From the NCBI RefSeq assembly GCF_029962835.1, contig NC_080588.1:67810501-67874500 (forward strand): a stretch of DNA of 64,000 nt, in the 5' to 3' direction. This document shows, piece after piece, positions 47,288 to 58,435 of the stretch (the stretch's first letter is position 1; the number at the start of each line of letters is the position of its first letter). This stretch comes from Magnolia sinica (lineage: Eukaryota; Streptophyta; Magnoliopsida; Magnoliales; Magnoliaceae). The notes under the pieces were generated by a model, which saw only the letters and a list, made by a program, of their open reading frames with translations, ran no database searches and was not told the origin of the DNA. The translations under genes and the position numbers were made by a program.

Positions 47288-48150
47288 ATGGAAGGTGAAT
47301 CATCAAGGATAATCAGCCTCAATGGTTCTAACTGGACCATATGGAAGGCTAAGATGGAGGACTTGCTTTATTACAAGGACTTATATTCTCCAATTTTAGG
47401 CATATCAGCAAAATCCAAGGATATGTCTGATGATGATTGAAAAAAGTTGGACCGGAAAGTGGCGGGGTTTATTAGACAATGGTTGGATGATTTTGTGTTC
47501 CACCATGTGTCTACGGAGACCTCAGCCACTAGCCTATAGCTAAAATTAGAAGGGCTGTATGAGAGGAAAATAGCCGATAATAAGATTTTTCTGATAAGGT
47601 GACTTGTGAATATCAAGTTTAAGGATAGTAGTTTTGTGGCCGAGTACATGAATAAGGTCAGCAATATAGTGAACCAACTCTCTGCTTTGAAGATGGTCCT
47701 AAATGATGAATTGCAGGCTTTGTTATTGCTTAGTTTATTGCTTAATAGTTGAGAGACATTGCTGGTGTCTCTAAGTTACTCCGCGCCAGACGGAAAGATA
47801 TCCATGGAATAGGTAACTAGTTGTCTCTTCAAAGAAGGGACAATGAGGAAGTCTCAGAGGTCTACTCAGTAAGAGACCCTTATGACACAAGAATGGGGGA
47901 GAGGAAAGAACAGGAAGGGCGGGAAGGCTTGAGATAAATCAAGAGGCAATTTGAGTACTAAGAAAGATGTTGAATACTGAAATTATAGCAAGAAGGGCCA
48001 CTATAGGCATGAATGTCGTAAGAATAAGAATGACAAGAAAGAAAAAAGAATTGAGAAGACAGATGAATCAGATTTTACTGCAGTTACTTCAGATGGCGAT
48101 GTTGTAGTTATTCTTTCAACAGATCACGATGTACGTCTCACGTCTACGAG
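47288..48150 (+). pseudogene. gag: Copia gag (broken)
   Basis: It starts MEGESSRIISLNGSNWTIWK and can be followed in one frame through FIRQWLDDFVFHHVSTETSA, NIKFKDSSFVAEYMNKVSNI and LVSLSYSAPDGKI, with about nine stops. The nucleocapsid knuckle near 47970 is destroyed: a stop stands at a metal-ligand Cys, and only KKGHYRHECRK is readable. Confidence 0.85.
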
Positions 48151-48560
48151 TCAGGACACCGACTAGGTGATAGACTCATGAGTCTCGTTTCATGTGACTC
48201 CACATAGGAATTTCTTCACAAGTTACAAGTCAAGTGACTATGAGACCGTGAAGCTGGAAAATTCTGCATATCAAAGATCGTAGGGGTCAGTGATATTTGT
48301 GTGAAGACTGATGTGGGTTGTACATTGGTTCTCGGGGATGTGATGCACATCCCAGACCTTCGCCTCAACTTGATGTCAACAGTAAGGCTGAATGATGATG
48401 GCTATGAAAGCCGGTTTGCTAGTGGGCGCTGGAAGCTCATCAAAGGTTCGTTGATCGCAGCCAGAGGAAAGAAGTGTTATACCCTATATAAGACAAGTGT
48501 CAGTGTGTGTAAGGGTGGGTTGAATGTAGCGGAAGATTCAGCTATTGACATGTGGCACAG
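48151..48560 (+). pseudogene. pro: Copia protease and pre-integrase segment (broken)
   Basis: The active-site region reads VIDS then a stop in place of Gly, followed by VSFHVTPHRNFFTSY. After a frameshift near 48270 the frame continues as VMHIPDLRLNLMSTVRLNDD and GRWKLIKGSLIAARGKKCYT. Confidence 0.85.
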
Positions 48561-49361
48561 GCGTCTAGGCCACATGAGTGAAAAAGGGCTTCAACTACTA
48601 GCGAGGAAGCGGATCCTTCCAGACGTGATAGGTATACCTCTCAAAACCTGTATTGATTGTTTATCAGGGAAACAACATAGAGTTTCATTCGTTAAAACTG
48701 CTTCTCATGTTAATAAAGTGCATGCATTAGATTTGGTTTATTCTGATGTTTGTGGTTCTATGAGGACAAAAACCTTAGGTGGGGCATTTTATTTTGTCAC
48801 TTTTATAGATGATGCATCTAGGAGGAGTTAGGTTTATGCTTTGAAATCTAAGGATGAGGTCTTTGGTGTGTTTAAATTGTTTTATGCTATGGTCGAGAGA
48901 GAGAGACAGGTAGATCATTGAAGTGCATCCGCACTGACAATGGTGGTGAATACATTAGCGACTTTCATGAGTATTGTAAGTCCCTGGGTATACAGCATGA
49001 ATAGACGGTTCCCAAGACCCCCCAGCATAATGGTGTCGCTGAGCGAATGAATCGCACCATTGTAGAGAGAATCAGATGCATGTTATCTCATGCGAAATTG
49101 CCCAAGACGTTCTGGGGAGAAGCAATGCTCACGGTAGTGTATTTGATAAACAGGTGTCCATCAGCCCCGTTGAATGGAGAAGTACCTGAGGAGGTGTGGA
49201 CTGGACAAGATCCATCATACAATCATCTCAAGGTGTTTGGATGCACGGAATTTGTTCATGTACCAAAGGACGAGAGGTCCAAGCTTGATATGAAGATCAG
49301 GCAGTGTGTGTTCTTAGGGTACGGTGATGAAAAGTTCAGTTATAGGAAGATCAGTGCATAG
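48301..49361 (+). pseudogene. pol: Copia integrase (broken, catalytic residues kept)
   Basis: The zinc module (MWHRRLGHMSEKGL and CIDCLSGKQHRVSF) and the first Asp (LDLVYSDVCGSMRTKTLGG) lie in the 176-residue piece 48301-48831. The second Asp ([11 protein letters not shown]) is in a second frame near 48940. The Glu (NGVAERMNRTI) precedes the 104-residue piece 49047-49361. Two frameshifts and a TAG separate them. Confidence 0.88.
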
Positions 49362-49608
49362 AAGACATTAGCAAACCAGAGAATAACCAACTTAGTTCAA
49401 GTGAGCTAGAGGACATAGATCCGATTATTCCTCCCGTGGTGCTTGATGACGAGGGAGTATAGCAAGGTGCAGAGGACGAGGGAGTTCTTTCAACGAATGG
49501 ACCAGGGGAGCAGCCCCCACTTGATCCACCTGTTGAGCTACAGGTGAGGAGGTCATCTAGGGACAGACAGTCATCCAAGAGGTACTCGCCACATGAGTAT
49601 ATTATGCT

Positions 49609-51466
49609 CATAAGTGTTATGGTTTCTAGCTCCTATTATTATCAAATTTTATAACGCCAAAACCTCTTGGAATTTGTGGCTACATATACAAGACGGTGCA
49701 TCTCATGTATAAGGACAAAGGTCTTTACTTCAAGAATTTCAAATGTAAGATTACATGTTCAAGTTCAAGTACAACACCAACTCAAACTTCAATGTTAGTC
49801 ATATTCAAGCCTCAAAAGTCTCAAGCTCAAGATTCATCATATGACAAGATACTAAGCTTCGTGAATTTCAAAGAACAACTATCTGCAGAAGCAAATGAAG
49901 ATTTAATGTTCATATATCACTTACAAGGTATGAATGACCCTAGATTGACCATAGAGTAGGTCATTTTGAATATATAATTTAAATTGAGTCACTTTATAAG
50001 TGCATTGGCTGTTTCTCGACTAGTCTTGGACTAAGTTCGACTAGTCCTAGCACTGGCTCGACCAGTCCAAGAATTCCTTGATCTGTCCTAAGCTTGTTAC
50101 TGATTTTCGAGAATTCTCGTTATTTCCTCGACTAGTCTTGGAGACTACTCGACCGGTCGTGTGAATAGTGCTCGACCTGTACTTGACCAGTCTTGCAGGC
50201 TCGACTCAAAGTCCAGCAACTAAATTGGGTCCCACATGACCAGTTGTGGACAGGACTCGACCAGTCAGGCAGACCCTATGACCAGTCGTGGAACGACCTT
50301 ATCTTATCGTACCCAAATTTTCAAAAGTTTGTTGGTCCTACGACCAGTCGTACCGACCTCAGGACCAGTCGAGAGTGTGATTTATGCACCTATAAATAGA
50401 GCACGAATTTTAAAGTTTTATATTCAATTCAAGCTAAATCAATACGCTATTCTGATAGATAAGTTAGTGATATTCATAAGCTATTTAGTGCTCATTTTAT
50501 ATTCTTTTTAATTAACTTTTTTTGTATTTGATTTTATATTCTGCATTCCAATTTTATTTAAAAGAGGGATTGAAGTATTCCTATTTCTTAGAATTAAAAT
50601 CAAATCAAGCTAGCCTAAGGTGATTAAATTTAAAATCAATTTAAAACCTAGAACCATTTCATAATTGAGTGTGGATATTGAACTTCTACATTAAACTTCT
50701 ACTCCAAATTGGTTCTACCAGGCTGCATCAAAAGGAGAATATCCAAATAAGTATTTTACAGTTTTGTAAATTCATTATTTTAGTTTCATTGAGATTGTTT
50801 CAGAAAAATATCTTTGTTATGGTTTGTCTGAGGTGATTCAGAAAACTCAGAGTGTGGGTTTTTTTGAATTGTGTAAACCCACTTGAAAGACACAATTGTG
50901 GGGGTTTTAGGTGAGCCTTGAAAAACCTATTTTCATAGTGAACGCTAATATCCACTGTGTGAGGATATTGGGAGTGAAGTAGTTGTGTAGCTATTTTTCT
51001 AAACAGTTGGTGTACACACAAGTGAACCACTATAATTTCTAGTCTTGTGGTTGATTGATTATTTCTTTTTGTAGATGTTTGTAATTTCTCTTTTTGCATT
51101 TATGGAGAATGTTGTAATTTTTTTAATGCAAGTGTGGGAAGGTTATAATAACTTAGTTATTTCCTTTGCTATTTATTTGTTTATTCCTCTATATCAGTTT
51201 GAGTTTTTGATACACAGACCGTTCTAGGAATCAGGTTGTCCTACCATAAACCTTTGGTTTTTGGTGTAAGGTTGTCCTTAGAACAATATCTATATCAACC
51301 TCTCAATACTTCTACTCTTGAGGTTGTTTTTCATTTCTGCATTATGGGATTGGTTATTGCTATCAGTATTTATATTTGTTTAAATTCCGTTATTAATTTT
51401 TTAATTTGGCATAGTCCTATTCACCCCCCCCCCCCCCCTCTAGGACTTAATTGCTCGGCCTTTTCA
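49609..51466 (+). repeat. SIRE-like LTR, copy 1
   Basis: About 1858 bp, ending ctcggccttttca. TATA box tataaatag at 50391-50399. Clustered ctcgaccagtc/gaccagtcgtg motifs lie at 50010-50375, upstream of the TATA box. A 17-base C run (G run on the other strand) lies near the 3' end (about 51423-51438). Confidence 0.85.
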
Positions 51467-51468
51467 AA

Positions 51469-51480
51469 TGGTATCAGAGC
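51469..51480 (+). other. Primer-binding site, SIRE-like copy 1
   Basis: tggtatcagagc is a perfect tRNA-iMet site, 2 bases after the LTR end. Confidence 0.92.
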
Positions 51481-51584
51481 CTAATAGCTCGTTTTAATTG
51501 TTATTTCTTTTGGATTAATTGCTTGAGCTAATCGATCTGAGCTTTGTAGATGTCAAATTTTTGATAGCTTTTCAGTCACTTAGC

Positions 51585-52559
51585 CTCCACCATTTGATGG
51601 CTCCAACTATGCTTATTAGAAAGCCAGAATGAGGATTTTCTTAAAATCCATGGATAAGAGCGTGGGGCAAGCCACAGTGACTAATTGGACCCCTCCTACC
51701 ACTGAAGTAACTGGTACCGACGGATCCAAAACTATGAAAGTCTTACCTTATTTTTCTTAGACCACTCTTCAGAAAAGTGAGAATAGTGCCAATGCAAAAG
51801 TATTAAATGCAATCACTTGCGTACTATCACTGGATGAATTCAAAAGAATTATATCATGTGATACTGCAAAGCAAGCCTGAGATATTTTAGAAATGACTCA
51901 TGAGGGAATAACAATTGTCAAGAAATCTAAAGTCCAAATCCTCACAACTAAATTTGAGGAAATACGTATGGAAGAAAGTGAAACTTTCATGGACTTCTAT
52001 ATAAGATTAAATGAGATTGTTAACTCTATGTAGGGTCTCGGTGATAGAATCCCAAAAAGCAAAGTCTATGTAAAGATACTATGCTCACTACCTGAACGGT
52101 TCCATTCAAATGTGACGGGGATCCAGGAACTTCGTGATGCGGATAATATGAGGGTAGAAGAATTAGTTGGTTCTTTACAGACCTATGAGTTAAACTTTAA
52201 AGCTCCTAAAAGTAAATCCATTGCCCTTAAATCTTCTAAATATTTTTCTCAAGAAAATAGTAGTAATTTTGATTTAGAAAATTCTGAAGATGATATGGCC
52301 ATTTTAATTAAAAAGTTTTATAAGATTTTCAAAAGTAAAAAGAGGATTGATTTTCAAAAACCTAATGAAAAAAAAAATCTAAATCTAAAACTTAGAAATA
52401 TTTAAAAGATAGTCAATGTTACAACTGTCATGAATATATGAATCTAGCAAATAAGTATCCCAAAAAGGATAAACCTAAAAAAAAGGTATGTTGGCTACTT
52501 GAGATGAATTTTCTCTAAATCAGAAGATTCTGAAACCAAGTCGGGTAATCAAGTCAAAG
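51585..52559 (+). pseudogene. gag: SIRE-like gag, copy 1 (broken)
   Basis: One frame reads PPFDGSNYAY-stop-KARMRIF, NAITCVLSLDEFKRIISCDT, a stop, DILEMTHEGITIVKKSK, ESETFMDFYIRLNEIVNSM, a stop, then the 97-residue piece 52112-52405. It is the UBN2-type copia capsid. The stops at 51880 and 52032 recur at the same codons in copy 2. Confidence 0.85.
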
Positions 52560-53142
52560 TGTAACACCTGGTCCATTCGGTACTATTTTTCATGCTTATA
52601 ATGATTGAAGCCCTTAGCTAGACATGGATTGATCATTCATAGTACACACCCAACTGACCGGAACCCCAAGACCTTAAAACCTATCTCATATCGATCGCCC
52701 CATCGCCGCGATCGTGGAGGTACCACCCGTGTGTCGGTATGATACTCCGTTAGTGAGATACGCCGTGAAGAATAATAAGTGTATCATGTGAGCATGGCAC
52801 CATGTATTTTATTCCACACATGTGCACAACACATGTCAAGCACACATGTACATGCCACACATGGGTGAGAGAATCTCTACCCATGTGTGTGATGTCACAT
52901 ACCCATACCTCTTCTCTCTCATGTGCATAAAAGTCAACCTTTCTCCATGCCATATACTATGCATGACATCACCACACCATGCCATCCCATGCTCCTTTAA
53001 TCCACCATTAATTGCAAAGCATGAATTAAGTACCATAATCCTATCCTAAGCTAATATTAATCACAATAGCTTGACTTAACCAAAATTTTATCCATTTTTT
53101 TATAAATACCCCTTCATCCCTTAGCATTTCACCATTTTTCCA

Positions 53143-53143
53143 T

Positions 53144-53178
<35 letters not shown>
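53143..53178. repeat. (GA)n microsatellite
   Basis: An uninterrupted ag-dinucleotide run about 36 bp long, downstream of the TATA-like box. Confidence 0.95.
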
Positions 53179-53181
<3 letters not shown>

Positions 53182-53279
53182 TGATCTTGGTGGGCCATCA
53201 ACTCCATCAATCCCATACCTTTCATCCATCTCAACCATCCATCTAATTCATCAAGGTGAGTACACCCACCCTACTTATT

Positions 53280-53460
53280 CTTATTTTATTTTTGTTGTGT
53301 TTATGTATGGTGGAGATGATGTTAATGATGATGTGATTAATGGTGTGGATGGTGAAGATAGTATGATTGATGGTGAAGATAATTGCAATAATGATGATGA
53401 TGCTATTAATGGTGTGGATGCATAGGAGAAAACATATAAAAATCAATTTATTATAGAGTT
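53280..53460. repeat. Imperfect trinucleotide-rich tract (gatgat/ggtgtggatggtgaaga)
   Basis: Low-complexity sequence of short units such as aatggtgtggatg and gatggtgaagat. No gene is seen. Confidence 0.6.
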
Positions 53461-53639
53461 CATGTGGGACCCACTGATAGTAGGACCCACCAAAATGTTT
53501 GTATGGCATCCAAGTCATCCAACCATTGGCCCATTGAGCTGGCCAAACTCACACACACCTACACGTGTATATAAAAAAAAAGAAGAAGAGAGAGAGACGC
53601 TGCTTGCTGGTAGCAGCGTCCCATTCATTTGATTTAAAG

Positions 53640-54480
53640 GGGCAGGGGCTGTGGGTCCCCAACGGGCCCCACCCATGATGTATGTATTAAATCCACGCCG
53701 TCCATTCAATTTTTCAGATCATTTTAGGCGTTGAGCCAAAAAATGAAGCCAATATATTTCTCTGGTAGGCCACACCATCAAAACTCATGTGAAAACATGC
53801 TAAAACATATAGAAGTACTTTCTGGGGGGCCCACCTGAAATTTTGATGTATTTGAAACTTGGAATGACGCCTTAACTTAGTGGGACACAAGTAATAGACG
53901 GACTAGATCGTCCTGTTATGGGCCCTAAATATGAAAAAAAAAAAAAAAAAAAAAAGTTGCAAACAGCAATGACGCTGTTGCTGCAGTAATGACGTTGACG
54001 CTGGAAAGAAGTGAGCCCCACCACAGGCCCTACCTTGATGTATGTCGAACATCAGCACCGTGAATTTGATGGGTCCCCTCTTAAAAAGGGGTCATGCCAA
54101 AAATCAACCGTACAAAGAACTTAGGTGGCCCACACCGTCTAAAATAATGTGCAGACATGGCTAAAACATGTAAAAGCACTTGGGGCCCCACCGAAATTTG
54201 GACATCTGAAACTTGGACTGATCCCTCCATCAAGTGGGACACACAAAATGGATGGATCGTTCTGTTGTGGGCCCCATATTTTAAAAAAAAAAATCCAACG
54301 GCTGGAATTCAACCGTCTCCACTGACGCGGGAAGGAGGTGGGCCCCACCAAAGGCCCCACCTTGATGTATGACGAACATCGACCGCATTTGATGGGTCCC
54401 ATTTAAAAATGGGTCACCTCCAAATTTCAGCCATACACAGAACTCAGGCGGCCCACACCATAAAACAATATTAATAATAA
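53640..54480. repeat. Three partial head-to-tail copies of a 'gtgggccccacc' dispersed repeat
   Basis: Copies start near 53650, 54010 and 54338. Each opens with a ggSccccacc...ttgatgtatg-like block. The first two share aaaacatRtaRaagYactt, gaaacttggaRtgaYgcc-type and agtgggacacaMRtaatRga segments and end in an A-rich run (53936-53957 and 54282-54292). The third copy is truncated. There is no coding capacity. Confidence 0.75.
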
Positions 54481-54519
54481 ATAATAATTATAAAAAAAAA
54501 AAGATTTGGATCAATCTGA

Positions 54520-54990
54520 TCATGAGGTATGTGTTATATCCAAACCGTCCATCCATTTGGCAAGTTTGTCTTAAGGCTTGAGAAGAAAAAATAAAAAAAT
54601 AAAATAAGATAGATCTAACTATCAAGTGGGCCACACTACAAAAGTGGCAGGGATTGAACGTAAACCATTGGAACCCTTTTTGGGTCAGAAATTTTGGAGC
54701 AGTATGAAATTTGTTTTTCCCCTTAATTCAGGTCTTTGTGACCTTATGAACAGATTGGGTGGGAAATAAGTGTTATGGTGGGCCCGATGAATGGTTTAAC
54801 GGTGAAATCATTATCCTAATTGCTAATTGAGGAGAGGTCCAGATAATTTTTGGTTATGATTCATTTTTGGATAATTTTCTAAAATGATCTCTAAAAATAG
54901 ATGAACGGTGTAGGTATAATAAATACATCACTGTAGCACACATGTAACTTTGATCTCCTTGAACCATTCGTACAACTCAAAGCTCGAGCA
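54520..54990. repeat. Dispersed repeat, copy 2 (pairs with 4430-4890)
   Basis: Collinear with 4430-4890, in the same orientation. No terminal inverted repeats or target duplication can be assigned with confidence. Confidence 0.8.
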
Positions 54991-56439
54991 TGTAAAATCA
55001 TGTGTTAGGTTCACCTGAAATTTGGATGTATCTGAAACTTGGTCTGACCCCTCAACCAAGTGGGACACACATAATGGATGGGCTGGATTTATGAACCATA
55101 CCTCTGCGGGCCCAACAAATAATTATGAATATTTAAGAGAGGGTAACCCTCTCAACTTGTGTGTGGTATGGCCCACTTTGATATAGGTGTTATGCCACTT
55201 AATCCACCATGGTTATGACATGATTTATATTCAAGATCCTCATCGTTTATTTATTTTATCAACTCCTTTGACGGTATGTTATCAAGACTCAGGCCCATCC
55301 AATGATTAGATAGCCGTTCATTATGAAATAATGTAAATTGAACTCTCATCACAAAAAATTTATTATGGGTCATCCTGATGATGCATTAAATATTCAACCC
55401 ATCTAGCCCATGTACCGGATCCCCTCTAGGGCATTGTCCCAAAGATCAGTCAATCAACCTGAATTGGACCACACAATACAAGGCTGTGAGAATAAGGGCT
55501 TAACTATTGAATCCAACCTAAGGCCATCATGGTGTATCTATTTAATCCATGCAGACCATCCACTTCCTCATATCATTTTAGGACTTGGACTAAAATCAAA
55601 GCAGACCTAAGTCGTAGGTGGGTCACACACAACTCAACCTCATGGGAAATCCCCATGGACTCTACTGCATAGGACCCATTATGAACTCCATTGATATGTG
55701 AACCCAAGAATGTTAAGGCCCATTTTGAGTGAACGCCATGTGGGCCCATCAGTGATAGCCTTGTTTGGGCTAACCATTGGGCCTCTTCGATAAGAGTTTG
55801 TTATTTCCATGTGTGGAATGTATGATGAACTGGTATTATAATTTTCGAAGTAATGATGATTAATCCTTTAAATGGGCTGATTCTGGACATCCCTTGATCA
55901 CTTGACACTTTAGTTAGAGTGCGGCCCCAAGTAATAGGATCATGATACTTGTGTTTAAACCCTTAAAAACATGTTTAATTATAACAAATATATAAACTCT
56001 AGTGGTGTGAGGGTGTGATATTACCTGTTTGGCCCATTGATCATGTGGGTATTTTATGTATGTATAGCCACCTAATCATAGGCAATGGTGGAGAACATGT
56101 AGTATATGTAGTCATCTAACTGTGTGAATATGAAGTACGTACAAGGCCACCTAAGCTTACGAAATCAAGTGGCATTGATGACCATTCAACAACGTAGGTT
56201 TGTACTTATCGACATAGATACCACCACTTGAATCACACATAACCAAGTTGTACACTAAACCGAATATGATTTAGGGTTATATTACCCAAGCTAATGCTAT
56301 CAAGATCCTAAATTTTTATACAATGTGATCTTTAAACTATAAATGGTATGATGAAATGTGGCTCTCGGCCCTTAACCAGGTGACACCGAATATGAGTCAT
56401 TATCTATGTGACGTGTGAAGTGGTTGTAGTATAAGACTT
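54991..56439. other. Non-coding stretch inside the LTR-like region
   Basis: No gene is seen. The first part (to about 55730) holds more fragments of the dispersed repeat style (for example 55020-55100). The rest is A/T-rich LTR-like sequence. Confidence 0.4.
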
Positions 56440-56945
56440 ATCATAATTGGTGTAGCCATGTATTCGTGGCCTATGGGCAAGGCCCATTGAGATATATTTT
56501 CGGTCCATATGATGAAGCTCATTGTGATGTATTTTCGGCCCATAGTGATGTGTATTAAGCCCAGGTATGTGGTCTACCTGTGAAATAGATTTGAGGCCAC
56601 TTGCAATGTATTCGAGGCCCATGGGCGAAGCCCAATGTGATGTATTTGAGACTCATGGGCGTGGCTCATTGAGATATATTTTAGGCCCATGGGTTGTGGC
56701 TCATTATGATGCATTTAAGGCCCGTGTGTAGGGCTCACCTCTTGAGTATTTGAAGCCCATGGGCCGTGCAGCCTGATGTGGTGTATTCATGGCCCATGAG
56801 CCAAGGCCCATTGCGATGTGTAGTGCACATATGATACGTCCCAATGTGATGTATATGCGGCCCATGAGTGAGGCCCAATGCGATGAATGTGCGGCCCTTG
56901 TGTGAGACCCGAAGCGATGTATCTGAGTACCGATGTGGTGTGATT
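56440..56945. repeat. Degenerate tandem repeat of about 40 bp (ggcccatggg unit)
   Basis: More than ten imperfect units of the form gatgtatttgaggcccatgg followed by gcgaagcccattg. Spacing varies by several bases. The minus-strand ORFs over it are products of the repeat. Confidence 0.8.
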
Positions 56946-57355
56946 TCACCATGATGTATGTATTGATATTTATGTGGGCCATTCCTTAGGGACAATGTTG
57001 GTTAAATGTCTACATTGTCGAAGCCGATTGTTGAGGCCGGTTATTGATACTGATTATGAGTATGTGACAAAATAAAGCATTATCATACATGCCCATACGC
57101 ATCATCGCGTTTGTTATGAGATGTGGTTGACCATTGCATATGTCGTTAGGCAGATTGTTAGACTCCCTGATAGGCGAGGTTATCTCACATGAGTGCATAT
57201 GCGCATCTTGATGACGGTATTGTATGACTCATGCATCTTGCATTGTGTGCCCTAGCGACATCGGGGTAGCCTCCACGGGCATATCGTGGATGGTCGGATG
57301 GGACACCGAAAATATTTGGTTCTAGCATACGGGCGCCATAGATGTCCCCGGTGAA

Positions 57356-58325
57356 AATTCTCTTTAATTAACTTTCTTTGTATTTGATTTTATATTATGC
57401 ATTCCAATTTTATTTAAAAGAGGGATTGAAGTATTCCCATTTCTTAGAATCAAAATCAAATCAAGCTAGCCCAAGGTGATTAAATTTAAAATCAATTTAG
57501 AACCTAGAACCATTTCATAATTGAGTGTGGATATTGAACTTCTACGTTAAACTTCTACTCCAAATTGGTTCTACCAGGCTGCATCAAAAGGAGAATATCC
57601 AAATAAGTATTTTACAGTTTTGTAAATTCATTATTTTGGTTTCATTGAGATTATTCCAGAAAAATATCTTTGTTTTGGTTTGTCTGAGGTGATTCAGAAA
57701 ACTCAGAGTGTGGGTTTTTTTTAATTGTATAAACCCATTTGAAAGACACAATTTTGAGGGTTTTAGGTGAACCTTGAAAAACCTATTTTCATAGTGAACG
57801 CTAATATCCACTGTGTGAGGATATTGGGAGTGGAGTAGTTGTGTAGCTATTTTTCCAAACCATTGGTGTACACACAAGTGAACCACTATAATTTCTAGTC
57901 TTGTGGTTGATTGATTATTTCTTTTTGTGGATGTTTGTAATTTCTCTTTCTGCATTTGTGGAGAATGTTGTAATTTTTTTAATGCAAGTGTGGGAATGTT
58001 GTAATAGCTTAGTTATTTCCTTTGCTATTTATTTCTTTATTCCTCTATATTAGTTTGAGTTTTTAATACATAGACCGTTCTAGAAATCAGGTTGTCCTAC
58101 CATAAACCTTTGGTTTTTGGTGTAAGGTTGTCCTTAGAACAACATCTGTATCAACCTCTCAATACTTGTACTCTTGAGGTTATTTTTCATTTCTGCATTA
58201 TGGGATTGGTTATTGCTATTAGTATTTATATTTGTTTAAATTCTGCTATTAATTTTTTAATTTGGCATAGTCCTATTCACTTCACCCCCTCCCCCCCTCT
58301 AAGACTTAATTGCTCGGCTTTTTCA
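57356..58325 (+). repeat. 5'-truncated SIRE-like LTR, copy 2
   Basis: Matches 50500-51466 of copy 1 closely, through to gctcggctttttca. The C-rich block near the end (58282-58299) is interrupted compared with the long C run of copy 1. The promoter half, with the TATA box and palindrome cluster, is missing. Confidence 0.9.
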
Positions 58326-58327
58326 AG

Positions 58328-58339
58328 TGGTATCAGAGC
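58328..58339 (+). other. Primer-binding site, SIRE-like copy 2
   Basis: tggtatcagagc is a perfect tRNA-iMet site, 2 bases after the LTR end. Confidence 0.92.
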
Positions 58340-58435
58340 CTAATAGCTCGTTTTAATTGTTATTTCTTTTGGATTAATTTCTTGAGCTGATCGATCTGAG
58401 CTTTGTAAGATGCCAAATTTTGATAGCCTTTCAGT

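Larger units (their letters stand above)
46486..49608 (+). mobile_element. Left part of a Ty1/copia element, cut by a SIRE-like insertion
   Basis: It comprises an LTR, primer site, gag, protease, pre-integrase and integrase in copia order. It ends after the hinge segment SSKRYSPHEYIML where the SIRE-like LTR begins. Reverse transcriptase, RNase H and the 3' LTR are not in the window; they may lie beyond its right edge. The left boundary is uncertain (46426-46486). Confidence 0.85.
49609..52559 (+). mobile_element. SIRE-like copia element, copy 1 (LTR plus gag only)
   Basis: A full LTR (49609-51466), primer site and gag are present. The element breaks off in gag at 52559, where a TGTAACACC LTR begins. 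The segment matches 57356-59433 of copy 2 closely. It inserted into the hinge region of the copia pol at 49608. Confidence 0.85.
52560..57355 (+). repeat. Chromovirus-type LTR fragment loaded with secondary repeats
   Basis: It begins TGTAACACC inside SIRE-like gag. A tataaatacccc (53101-53112) followed by a GA tract looks like an LTR promoter and leader. The last part (about 57000-57355, with ggtagcctccacgggcatat and gggacaccgaaa) resembles the central part of long chromovirus LTRs. No ...TTACA end is present, so the right part was lost. Most of the middle consists of dispersed and tandem repeats listed separately. No gene is seen; the assignment is an inference from the ends. Confidence 0.45.

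Noticed and set aside
56404-56995. Minus-strand ORFs rich in His, Gly and Pro
   Set aside because: They follow the degenerate ~40-bp tandem repeat and differ between frames only by the repeat phase.
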